From the NCBI GenBank assembly GCA_013365365.1, contig JABVXU010000069.1, forward strand, positions 123,827 through 187,826: a stretch of DNA of 64,000 nt. The letters are read 5' to 3'. Position 1 is the stretch's first letter. Each line of letters begins with the position of its first letter. Shown in pieces: positions 1 to 14,021 of this stretch. Source of the DNA: Cruorifilaria tuberocauda (lineage: Eukaryota; Nematoda; Chromadorea; Rhabditida; Onchocercidae). The position numbers were made by a program, and so were the translations under genes. The notes beneath the pieces were generated by a model. It did no database searches. It was not told the DNA's origin and saw nothing but the letters and a program-made list of their open reading frames with translations.

Positions 1-253
1 ATTTTTACTTAATTCTTATTTTTTCAAATATTTGAGTAATTATGATTAAAGATAGTAACTTACTTTCATTTCGTTCTGATTCCTCGGTTGAATTTTGGGC
101 AGAGACACGTAAATTAGATAATGATATTTGTGGCGTCAGTGTCGTAACGACTGTACTAATTTTGGGCGCTGACATAATAATATTTGGCTCTAGTAGTCGC
201 TGTGCCGAAGTTTCCCGTACGTCAGTAATATCACCATGCGCAGACAAATTCAT
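1..253 (-). CDS. Partial unrecognised gene, 5' coding exon
   Basis: An open frame starts at an ATG at 253 and runs leftwards to a good donor (GTAAGT at 63-58), giving a 190-nt exon (64-253) of 63 codons plus one base. The rest of the gene lies off the left edge. The peptide is rich in Ser, Thr, Glu and Asn, looks disordered, and starts MNLSAHGDITDVRE. I recognise no domain and assign no function. The ATG may be the true start, with a TTTAAG acceptor-like site 14 nt upstream, or the exon may be internal and joined to the candidate exon at 434-658. That join is in frame if the weaker acceptor GACAG just before the ATG is used. Confidence 0.5.
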
Positions 254-1347
254 TGCTGTCTTTTCTTAAATATATTACTCGAGGAAAGGAATTAATTTTT
301 AGCAAACACACTGAATAAACCATATTTCCTACGGACGAGCGATCCAATATAGTAAAAATTGCTAAAATGATCTATAAGTTGACCATAATGTAATCACATA
401 AAGTAATCAGGTCCTATACTCTGAATAACTCACAAACCGAAATTTCTTGATCAATAAACTTAACGCCGTTTCGACTTTGTGAGGATTTAGTGTTTTCTGA
501 CAAAGTTAGGAAAACTTTACATTGAATAGTCTCGAAAGTCGCTCTCATAGATTCAAATAAATTCTTCAAATCTAAAAAACAAAGTTCTTGAATAAACAGC
601 CAAACTTCCCTCAGAACTGCTAGAGATTTTAGTGTTCCTTCAAACAACGGAAAAACCTCTAACATATTTATAAATATTAATAAATTTAATTTAAAAATCT
701 TAATCTCACGTTCGTAATCACACAGTACTTCAAAACGATTTCCTTTCAGTGTAATTGTAAAAAATCGAAGTTATAGCTCTCGTCATGCTTTGTGCAAAAA
801 GGTATCATGAAAACGGTTATTATACTGCAGCTACGTACACATGAGATCGATGTACAAATAATACTTTATTTTACAGTATACACAATTTTCAGAAGTAAAC
901 CTATCAGCAAGTCATAATTATTAAAAATACAGGATATAGTGGCACTGTAAATATATATGTATATGTAATATTCGAATCACTGATATAGAAACTGTAGATG
1001 CTAGGAAAAATGAACAACTATCATTGTAATCAGAGGAATTACTAAACTATCAAAACAAAACAACCTACATAATTCGAAGTTTCAATATAAAAAAACTCAT
1101 GAATTGATGTTTTGAAGATTCCGAATATAGTGATCAATTGAATGAAGTGATATCGTCCACCGGGAACATTGAATATCTACGAGATTTTCGCCGTAAACAT
1201 CTAAAATAATTATTGAGAGAATGAAGAACTTATGTCTCATAAAAACTTAAAATAGAATTTTCCGCTTACAGCAATGAAAAACAAAAAGCCCTCATCCCAA
1301 CAAAAAACTGAATCATAATATCTGAGTAGGAGTAAATAAATGCATAA
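254..1347. other. Mostly non-coding gap between left-edge gene and DEF8
   Basis: AT-rich sequence. Apart from the candidate exon at 434-658 I see no coding signal, RNA gene or repeat. It should hold the 3' UTR and downstream region of the minus-strand DEF8 gene and the promoter of the left-edge gene. Confidence 0.5.
434..658 (-). CDS. Candidate coding exon upstream of left-edge gene
   Basis: This minus-strand frame is open between an acceptor-like TATGTTAG (AG at 660-659) and a consensus donor GTGAGT (433-428). The roughly 75-residue peptide has balanced composition (Leu, Glu, Phe, Ser, some Cys and Trp) rather than the Lys/Asn/Ile-rich noise of this genome. It ends in phase 1, compatible with the exon at 64-253. 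It could be a 5' exon of that gene or a chance ORF. I recognise no family. Confidence 0.25.
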
Positions 1348-3950
<2,603 letters not shown>

Positions 3951-5509
3951 CTTAGACCTGGAAATTATGAGTTTAAAACCTAAAGATGAAACTTAGTATA
4001 TGTTCTAATTTCTAAAATTATACACAAATATCAGCAAAAAATTTCAGACTTTATGAAATCAAATTTCTTCCACTTCGCAGCAACAATAGAATAAGATTTG
4101 TGAATTAAAAAAATTCATACAGCTTTATAATGGCACAGACAAATAGCGGAAGAAACGGTAAACGGCATGCTTTCACTCAATCATAATAATATTCAGCGAC
4201 TAGCACTGGAATTTAATTACTTTAGAGAGATTGGAGGGAAATAAAATCTAAGATATAGAATTTCCATGTGATGTGAAAACCGATAATTACATCCATCTCT
4301 GCAAACAGCGCGAAGTACGGTACCAGTTACTTCCCAGACGTACGATGTTAGGGAGCTAACTTCAACGGACCACCACACATAGGCTGCAATAAATCGTTGT
4401 AGAGGCAACATTCTGCCAGTTAGTTTTTCGTTTGCAGGATTTCTCTTACAAATATGTTGGTTTTATTAACGGTTGCACAGATATACCTCTTGTATTCCAT
4501 TTCATGGGATCTTTTTGCACTATCAATGATACTTCTGAAGCTGTTCTTTTATTATATGATTCGTCTCGTATCTTTGCTGCTAACTCTGTATGACATGTCC
4601 TTCATTCGGTCTTGTATTCACGCGATCTTTCTTATGCCGTTCCTATATTCAGGTAATCTTTCTCAAGATTCTTTTCAAAGTAAGCTGTCTTATTGCTTTT
4701 GCTCACTTGTTTCATTCCGACAACCAATTTATTAGCCGATACTTCCTTACTCGTCAATACACAATGTATCCGTTCCACTTCAGAAGCAATACTGCTGAGT
4801 AAACGTAGAACATAGAGCTGCTTATATTTAACATGTATGTCCATGACGTGATACCGCCACATGCATCTTGTCGCGATTGTCCGGATAAATAAATAGGGCG
4901 GGGGAATGCGAGTAGGATGAAGGAGTTTTACGCTGCAATTCGTTAATGAGTTCTACCACGAATAGAGTGTGTCGGGACTTCTGATCGTTCATATTTCGTT
5001 TTCTGTGTAGCGAGATCTACGCGTCTTATAAGTTGTTCACGTTCTCAGTCGTTGACCTTCATTTCACGGCAAGATAAATTTGAACTTGATTTAGGTTCGT
5101 CATCTATTTAATTCTTACTTATTCACTTATTTACTGCTTGTCTTATCTGCATTCGTATTTGCTCGCTAATATATTATTGGATGGAAATCTATGCTGTAGA
5201 AAACATGAACTGCATTATAATAAGAAGTTTGCACTAGAAGAAAGAGATTAAAATATTGCGGTATTCAGAAAACACTAATTTAGTTGGTCGTGATGGCCAT
5301 ATAATCGCAGTTACTGAAAGTCTGAAAAGTTTCAAAGAGCGGATGTAAAATAAATTTTGTATCAGAAATCATTAGCATACGTAGACTAGTGCCGTGGGTG
5401 TTCGTCCTTTATCTAGCTACAGATAAAAAATCATATTACGAGCTCCAGTAAGAAATGAATAAATCGACTGTTGCATTTCAGATAAAGTATATCAAGCGCA
5501 AGCAGAGTA
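3951..5509. promoter_or_regulatory. Shared divergent promoter region of DEF8 and SRRT
   Basis: About 1.56 kb separates two divergently oriented genes. Small ORFs between 4217 and 4862 on both strands have no splice-supported continuation and look like chance. Both flanking genes have acceptor sites just before their ATG (3959-3958 on minus, 5480-5481 on plus), so the true promoters must lie further inside this gap. I see no TATA box I would defend. Confidence 0.4.
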
Positions 5510-8500
5510 ATGGGTGATAGCGATGATGAGTACCACAGACGTGGTGGACGTGACAAGTTCGCACGTGAGCGCAATGATTATCCAGACAGGACACGACGCG
5601 AGTACGATTATGATAGGTAATATTTGGATAATGATTAAGCTGTAAAAAAAAAGGTGTAGAAATCTAAGAATTATAAAGAGGAGTAAGAGAAATAGCTCTC
5701 ATATTCACTTATTTCTCCTAGTATTATATGGCTCAAAATATTATTTTGAACCACGCAAAGATAATAGAACATGGATAAGATTATTTGATCATAAATAGCT
5801 TTGTGAAAACTGAAATCTCATTGTTTTACAAAATCATTATAAATCCATTTTTTATAGACGTGGCGGCGGTGGTGGTGGAGCTGGAGGTGGTGGTGGTGGA
5901 AGTAATACGTATCAGCGAAGTGATTACGCAAATGGGTCATCGATGAAACGCTCTTCGTCACGTCGCGATGATTACATATCCAGCACGAAACGTAGTCGAA
6001 TTGAGTAAGCGAAATATTGATGCAAATGTAAAGACAGGTTTCATTAATGTTTTGCATACGGCTATTTTTATGCATATGCCTAATGGTGTACAATTAATGG
6101 CAGGACTGTGAAGTAAATCAGATGACCAACATTTAATGAATATATTAGAGTCTTTGATTCTTTCATATATTAGTTCCGGTTTTGTATTTGGTAAAGCATT
6201 CGGTGATTGTGAAATTTGAATTAAATGACAGTAGTCTTTCTTCGCTTTGCTCAAGTACAATTTAACTTTTACATGTTGGCATTCCGCAATTTTTTATTCT
6301 TGATATGGCCGGGAATGATATGAACATATAATAGTGCAATAATGAACCTCATATTTTGTTGATTAAAATTATGAAAGTTAAATCGTCGTTTCTAAACGAA
6401 TAATTTAGCAGTGCGTCCGACACGTATGATCCTGTGATGAAAACATCTGCGGACGAGGAACCGGTGCCCATTATGATGACGTTCAAAAAATTCCTTGCAA
6501 CACAGGATGATTCAATAACCGATGAGGAAGCAATTGCTAAATATTCAGAATATAAGCTGGAATTTAAACGACAAGAGCTGCACAAGTTCTTTCTGGCACA
6601 TAAGGATGAAGAGTGGTGGGTGATGGCACAGATGCCGTATCTACTAGTTCCTTCATTCTTTTACTAATTTTGTACTTGTATCATTTTTGCTTAATTCAAG
6701 GACGGTTCCGTTGGCAAGTTTATTTTGCAGAGATATTTTTTTTAATGATTGGCTTATTTTACTGATGGTAAGTTTTTGAACTCTTATCAGTGTTTCTTTT
6801 GTATTTTCCTGTAGTTTTTTAACCTCAAATTGTGGAATAGAAGTGAAGCAGAAGGAATTTATTGGTTTTTATAGTTTTTTTCTTTTGTAGGCAGTTTTAA
6901 CATTCAAAGTGAAATTTCAAGGTGTTCTAAAGGATACCCGGGCTTGCTTTGAGACACAAGGTTATCAACTATTAATGAATAATGAATAAGCACTTTTCCC
7001 GATTATCTCCAAGAACCGTCTATCATTGTGTGGTCATGGATTATATTGTAGAAATCCGTAATCGTCCAAGTTTAGAAGTATCTCACATAGTTTTCCAAAC
7101 ATTATGTGTTTCTTAGAGCTTACTTAGATCTTTCGTGTAAGATGTATAAAATATGGGTTACTAAATGATGACTGATATACTTTCTATAACTGTGCAGTGC
7201 TTTACTGTAAGTTTATGTTCTGATTTGGCAAGAAAGAACATCGTCAAATATGAAAATTTGGCTGACCAGAGGCGCTGTATGCCGCGGCAGCCATCATCAA
7301 TTAAACGTCGTTTCTCGTTAATTTGGAACTGTTTTCCGTCGCATCGACAACCATCAGTGACATCAACATCACTTCGACATCTTCTGTCGCCAAATGACTC
7401 TTCATTTCATTCACTTGCTGACCAGTTCCTCATCTTATCTCAAAATATGTTTTTCTTCTGGACAGCTAATCAGCCAAATATCGTGAACAACATGCTTCTC
7501 AAATTTATATAAATATTCCAAAATAAGGGTTCGTAAGATGGATGGTAGAAATAAGTAATTCAACATGTTTGGAAGTGGAAGATGGGAAAACGTAAACTAT
7601 TTTTAATTCAGATTGCGATTTCGCGTAAAGTCTATTGTAATGATAGTGTCGCATTCAGTTGGTTATTGCACTATTGAACTTGGAAAAAGAAAACATTTTA
7701 ATTTGTGGATTTATATTCTAGATAATTGTTTTTATAGGTTCCGTCTAAAATATCATCCGGAAGATAGTGGTAAGCGGAAAGCTGAGCAAAAGGAAAATGT
7801 ATTGCGTCGATTGGAAATTTTCCAAAATCTTTATGAAGAAGGGAGCATCAATAAGTTACAAATTGATTACGATTATGCTCCAGAAATTATACGGATTATG
7901 GATACATGTGAGTGTTATTTTTCATAATTTTAAAAGAAATATTTTTAAAGTTGTGAATGGAGTTGCTTTCATTTAATCATTTTTTGTGATTGGATATCAC
8001 AAGATCATTTCAGTGGTTGTCAAGTTAGAAGGTGGCACAGATGACGATGTTGCAGCTTTGAAAAGTGAGAAAATTGACGATGAATCGGTTCTGGAATTAA
8101 AAAAGCTAAAAAGGCGAGCTTCCTTTTTTTCTTTTTCGCTTCCTCTTACCTAGAATTTGAATTAATTGTTAAATTCGCTGGATATCTCAGGATCTCACTG
8201 AAGTAAATGGGAAACAATTTTTACTTATTACAAAAATTGCACTGATCTAAAATTTTCACATTAACTTGTTCTTGCTTATATTTTAACCATTCTGTTTGAT
8301 GGAAACGTTTTTCTTGTTTTTTTCAGTGAAATGAAGAAAAAAAATATTGAAATCAATGGGGAAGAGAACAAATCGAAACAAGAGAAAAGTGGAGAGAACC
8401 CGAATGATGACGGTGCTATAAGCGATTCTGATGATGAGAAAGAAAAGCAATGTAAAAATGGTTCTTATTCATTTACATATGATTACAACTTTGCAGTGAT

Positions 8501-11470
8501 CGCTAGTAAACAAAAGATTACTTTTGGGCTAGTTTACTTGTGTCTGATATATTTTATTTCTAGTAAAATTTTTTTAATTACTGGAGTTTTACTGCTGTCA
8601 CGCGTCACATTTAGACTTCTCTTGTATATCGAGATGTTCTTGATTTTTTGCCATTCTCTTTCCAAGAAAAATTGATTTTTGTAAATTTTAGCTGGGACTG
8701 ATGAAAACGTTAAAAACGAGGAAGAGATGAGTCGTCAAAAGAAAAAGATGTTATTGCATAAAACTTCGAGCATTTTCCTTCGGAACGTTGCACCAAATAT
8801 TACCATTGAAGAAATTGAAACGGTTTCTTTCCTCTTTCCACAGGGATATTCCTAAATTTCTGTTATAATTCTTTTATCTCCAAGAAGAATGTGCTGGATT
8901 CTCATGAATTTAATTTTGCAAGGTTAATATTGTGATGTGAAGAAATTTTCTTTTGTACTGGAATTAGAAATCATTGAAATTTTAGGCATGTAAACGATTC
9001 CCTGGGTTTTTGAGAGTTGGACTTGCGGATCCAGTACCGGATCGGAAATTTTATCGGCGTGGCTGGGTAACATTCAGACGAGATGTCAATATTAAAGAAA
9101 TTTGTTGGAATTTGAATAGCGTCCGTGTTAGTGATTTTCTATTGTTTTTTCTGTTTGTAAAAAGAAAAGGGGTTACTTCATGTTAATGATTTTGTTTAGT
9201 CACCATTAACGTTCTTATTTAAATGTTATGGTAGAGCTTGGAAAATTTTTTAATTTTTTGCTTATTCATATGCTCAAAAAGCCTATGAAATGTTATTTCG
9301 TTTTTAATTCTTAGCGTTTCATATACAGATAAAGGAATGTGACTTGGGCGCAGTAATAAATCGAGATATAGCTCGTCGTGTGCGGTCCGTAAATGGTATA
9401 ACAGGGCATAAACAGGTCGCTCAAAATGATTTGCGACAAGCAGCCAAGCTTACTGCTTTATATGATAAAAAGGTATTGAACTTTTTCTAAACACTTTCAC
9501 AAAAATTTCATTATAGTGGAATATGTATCTGCTCTCACAGGTTGAATTTTAGAGGGATTAATATTAAGAATCTTTAGAAGTCTTCGTTTTAATATCTTCA
9601 TTTTTCAGAACGGTCTGTATCAATCGGAAAATCAAGAAGAACGTCAAAGTAGCTTTGAATTGGATATTGTAGCGCAGAGTCAGAATCCGTTGCTGAAGAA
9701 TCTTACTGATTTTCTCATAGAAGAAGCTAGTGCTGAGGAGGAAGAATTATTGGGAATTTCGAGCGGTGAGTATTAGAATTAAAGTATTTTCAATAATTTT
9801 TCTATACTTTCATCGTATATTTTCAGATATATTGTTAGCATTGAGCAAAAGTAAGCAAAATAATTAGCATTAAGCAAAAATAAGAGAATTGTGTAAAAAG
9901 AATAAGGGAATTAGAGAAAAGAGGGAAATATTTGATTACAGAAGGGATCATTGAAGAGGACCAAAAAGTTCCGTTTCAACGCGATGATGCGTTGATTGCA
10001 AGACTTGATCGAATCATAACTTATCTCCGCATCGTACATTCCATCGATTTTTATAATCATGGCGAATATCCTAATGAGGATGTGATGCCAAACAGGTTTA
10101 TATATTAATTTTGTTCTTTTTTGAAAATATTAGCCAGTTATGAGAATTAATTGGATTATCGATCATTTAATCAATTGAACAGATCGTTTGTGCCATTTGT
10201 CTCCTGTTATCCGTATTTACCATTACTAGATTTCATAATCTTCAGGTGCGGGATGATGCATGTTCGGGGGGCGCCACCACCTATATCGCAATGGGGAACT
10301 GACGACAACGGCAGAACATTGATTGCGCAAAAATTCGTTACTGATTTCATTACCGGATTCAATAATCGGATAGAAACAACTCTAATGGGCGAAATTTCAT
10401 TAAGTGAATCGGAATTGGACAGCTTGGGTAGAAAAGATAGCGAAAAGTGAGGAACAGTCTTTTTCTTTCCAAAATTTCGATTTTCTAGTACCTGATAATC
10501 GATGGATTGATTTTGGGTAGGAAAGATTTCACACTGCTTGATTTTACTGACATGTGATTTAAAATGCTTTGAAACTTGAGCTTAAAATTTCCTTTGAAAA
10601 ATCTAAATTTTAAAGAGAAGTGGAGTCATTTATCACAGCTAATTGTGTTGAATTAGCTAAAGACAAATGGCTGTGTCCACTGTCGGGAAAAAAATTTAAA
10701 GGACCGGAATTCATACGGAAGCATCTTACAACTAAACATGGCGAGAAATTGGATCAAGTTCGACAAGAGGTTGTGATTGATTTCAGTTAACATCCGTGAA
10801 TAATACTCTTTGGATCTTTTTTTGCGTTAGATATCCCTTAACATTGTATATTAATGGGGCACTTCATTCTTTGGAAATTATTATAGTCACACGCATTCAT
10901 TAAAGAGCTTAAAGATTCTTTATGAATAATTTTTGCAGGTAGTTTATTTTAACAATTATTTGGCTGATTCAAAACGACCACAGAATTTGGAAGTAAAACC
11001 CGTTCAATCAAATCCACAAGTTGCACCACTACGAGAAGAACGACGTGAACGTGAACGTGGTAATTTTTCTAAAGTTTAGAAAACTGGAAATTTTCAAGTT
11101 TTAGACTTCTCGAGCTTCTCATGTATGCTATAGAATTTTTTTGATTCTGTGTTTTTTATCATTCAGGAGTGTAGTAGGAGAAGATCATTTGTGATTCTCT
11201 TACTGTATTCAGTTTTTAGACTATGATGGCGATCGAGGTCGGACGAGTGGGGGTGGTGGCAATCTACCATATGGTGATCGTGATCGTCGTGGTGGTTACG
11301 AGCGTAATACTGGTGGCAGTAGTGGTGGACGATATGCGAGCTCTTACGGTGGCCGAAGTTACGATCGTGGAGGAACATCCCGATATTGGGAATCGTCGGG
11401 AAGTGGTCGCCGTGACCCACGCGAACCAGTCACATACAAAGACCTCGACGCACCAGAAGATATTTTCTGA
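5510..11470 (+). CDS. SRRT: SRRT/ARS2 (Serrate RNA effector)
   Basis: Fifteen exons give an in-frame 769-residue product: 5510-5616, 5858-6004, 6409-6615, 7738-7907, 8014-8113, 8327-8451, 8692-8822, 8986-9126, 9329-9472, 9609-9765, 9942-10095, 10246-10446, 10616-10769, 10939-11059, 11220-11470. It opens MGDSDDEY like animal ARS2. It contains the Serrate N-terminal block ([17 protein letters not shown]), an acidic stretch, the RRM-like domain ([20 protein letters not shown] ... RRGWVTF), [20 protein letters not shown], the C2H2-like knuckle [20 protein letters not shown], an RGG-rich tail and the conserved C-terminal YKDLDAPED. Family role: nuclear cap-binding-complex partner in snRNA, histone mRNA and microRNA biogenesis. 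A Gly-rich insert (G6-A-G6) sits at about residues 38-50. The start follows TTTCAG at 5476-5481. Intron 5 appears to use a GC donor. Confidence 0.95.
9835..9884. repeat. Short imperfect tandem duplication in SRRT intron 10
   Basis: The string TTAGCATTGAGCAAAAGTAAG recurs about 29 nt later as TTAGCATTAAGCAAAAATAAG, within the intron between exons 10 and 11. It is probably a replication-slippage duplication with no evident function. Confidence 0.6.
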
Positions 11471-12315
11471 ACTTTAGCCAAAAATTACTGAAGTGGAAAT
11501 GCTATTTTAAAACAGATCCATTTTTGATTGAAACCTTATTTTTAAATTCCAATTGAATATCCGAATGAAGATATTTCTTTGGAGATCAGAGGTGGAAACT
11601 TATTTTACTGTGTTACCATATTGTGTTTGTTCATTGTTTCACAATAACTGACTTTACCATGCTCTTACTATAAAATTTCATAAGATCTTTTGTGCATTTT
11701 TCCCATACTACTGAATGTTATCGCTCATTCTAAATAAATCCTGATTAAAAACCATTGATGAAATTTAGATAAAAGTTTATCTTTTGCAATTAATTTAAGC
11801 GAAGAAATTAATCTCATATTATTTATTTTGTTGGTACAGGAAAATTGGCAGCACTGCATGATGGATCTCCTTGAATCTGCTGCATAAATGATACTTTTGC
11901 CATTTTTTGATTGTTGCAGCAAATTTTTAATTTTATATTTAAAAGACATTTGTACCGAAGGAAAGTGTCGTTTCCTTGTTGATTTCTTTTTGTAGTAAAG
12001 TCTTGTTTCGGTATTTTTTCTTTATCCTATATAAAGTAAAACAAATTATTATACATCGTACTTTTTTATCGCAGTATATTTAATATACTATATACCATAT
12101 TTCTTTTGCAAAGGTATAATGAGGGATATGAAATTTTTTGGTGTGAGCTGTACAAAAATGATTTCCTTCGAAAATACAATAATTCTAAATATTTAAATTA
12201 TTTATTGGATAGATTTACGTCTAGTTTAGTGACGCTGATTAAATGCAAATGGCAGAGGTCGAGCGAGTTCTTTAAGTTTTTCATGTTTCATGCAATTTAA
12301 ATTGTGCCTTTCAGA
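11471..12315 (+). other. SRRT 3' UTR and SRRT-SPT4 spacer
   Basis: 845 nt between two same-strand genes. The ORFs here (11725-11949 minus, 12106-12300 plus) are low-complexity and have no splice context. A CCTTTCAG acceptor immediately precedes the SPT4 ATG. Confidence 0.5.
11733..11738 (+). terminator. Candidate poly(A) signal of SRRT
   Basis: AATAAA lies 263 nt downstream of the SRRT stop codon, in AT-rich sequence and before the next gene. It is the best candidate I see for SRRT 3' end formation. Confidence 0.4.
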
Positions 12316-13209
12316 ATGTCTGTGGAAAGTATACCTCGTGATTTGCGTAATCTACGGGCTTGCTTATTATGTTCAATGATAAAGACTCTTGAACAATTTG
12401 AATTGGATGGTTGTGATAACTGTGAAAGATATTTAGGGATGAAGGGCGATGAAGAGAAAGTTAGCGAGTGCACGAGGTGAATCATTTTGTAGTCAATTAG
12501 AGTTATTGAGAATCTCAACTTGAACTGAATATCCTATATTTGTTCCATATATTATTCCGTTGCAGCTTTTTTTATATACCAGTCCTTAAATATTTCGGTT
12601 GCAAAGCGAAGTTGGATGCATTCTTCATCACAGATCAAATTCATAGATCAATTTTATCATTGTGATCAAACCTGATTCAGCTTGTACCGACTATGAGAGA
12701 GTAATAAGGTCCAAATACTGTAAAGATATCGATGTGTAGCTTCGCGAGTCTGATGGGATGTTTTTTCATTTTTACCTTAGTAATTCATCTGAGCAGAATT
12801 CAGAAATTAAGTTGCCAACTATCGAAGTAATTAGGATGACAAATCCAGAAGACTCTAAATTATTAGGAAAATATAAACGAATTTGAAGAATTTGTTTGAT
12901 CTGGCAAAGCACCATTGCAGCTCAAATTTTGATGGACTAATAGCTGCGACAGTACCGGACGAATCCTGGGTATGTAAATGGCAAAAAATCAACCGTAAAG
13001 TAAGCTGTTAAAATAATCCAACCAATATTTTATACGCAATGAATTGTTTTACCCTTCTTCGAAATTTGAATTCCAAACTACTGTTTTAGATGAGAGGGAT
13101 TTACGCAGTTTCGGTATCCGGCACTTTACCATCTCATATAGTTCAAGAATTAAAGGCACAAAACATACGTTACAAACCCAATATGCGCGATATGACCCAA
13201 AACAGCTAA
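12316..13209 (+). CDS. spt-4: Transcription elongation factor SPT4
   Basis: Three exons (12316-12476, 12921-12999, 13090-13209) encode 119 residues, close to the 117 of human SUPT4H1. The sequence aligns from end to end by eye: [43 protein letters not shown], and [13 protein letters not shown]. The zinc ligands are Cys16, Cys19, Cys33 and Cys36. SPT4 pairs with SPT5 to form DSIF, which controls promoter-proximal pausing and processivity of RNA polymerase II. The start lies one base after CCTTTCAG, which looks like a trans-splice acceptor, and the same-strand SRRT ends 845 nt upstream. All junctions use GT-AG introns and keep phase. Confidence 0.97.
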
Positions 13210-14021
13210 TTATTGATCTTTCTATACAAATACTTGTTCCTGTATATTTGATCCTGATAAATTTATCGTTATAAATGTTACATATTGGAAAGATTCAAAG
13301 TAGTTTTCAAGTTCAATCATCCTTATACTCTCAATTCTGAGCACTCTTAGCTGGACGACCTAAATTGGTTATTGTTCTTGCTCATATTTCAAATAATACT
13401 GAAGTATTTGAACCAAGCTTTCACTCTTTAACTCCAAATCTTCGAAGTCTTCTGCTTTTATAAGCATAAAGAGATACAACGTACGGAAGGAAGTAAAATC
13501 TCATATATCTATAATGCATTGCCCATGGACAAATCATAGATGAAATGAAGATAAACTGATAATAATTAGACTAACATATGTTGAGATAGGCACTAGGATG
13601 ATGTATAAATGTCTGAATATCTAAATGTCTTTGAAGCAATAAGTCTCAAATAACTCTGCAGAAAAATTTCCCGCTACAATCTTTAAAAGTTCATTATGGG
13701 ACAGCTTACGTCAGACCTATTATTGGTAGTTATAAAATAGCATCGAAAACTGACAACAAAATTGCTCACTACCTTTTAAATCATGAAATTGGATAAGAAG
13801 GCATTACATTTGTTTCTTATCTCGAAGGATCTATCATAACTTGCAACGAACTCCTGAAATGTTTAAATTGGATTTCCTTCATAAAATGATGTGATGCCAT
13901 AAATGTAAGGAACTGAAGTACAAATAATCATTGCTAAACGACAACGAAATACGGAAATAACATCAAGAAAGCATAACGTTTACAAATGAAGGTGCGAGAA
14001 GGGCTATTTAATTCTAAAACA
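13210..14021. other. Convergent 3' gap between SPT4 and NAA25
   Basis: About 0.8 kb between two convergently transcribed genes. It is AT-rich, and I see no coding exon, RNA gene or repeat in it. It should contain both 3' UTRs. Confidence 0.5.

Noticed and set aside
4454..4862. Hydrophobic ORFs on both strands between DEF8 and SRRT
   Set aside because: Leu/Phe/Ile-rich from AT-rich sequence, no splice sites, no recognisable motif.
11163..11420. His-rich minus ORF opposite the last SRRT exon
   Set aside because: Shadow of the RGG-rich coding exon of SRRT on the other strand.
12297..12518. Minus ORF over SPT4 exon 1
   Set aside because: Complement of the well-supported SPT4 coding exon.
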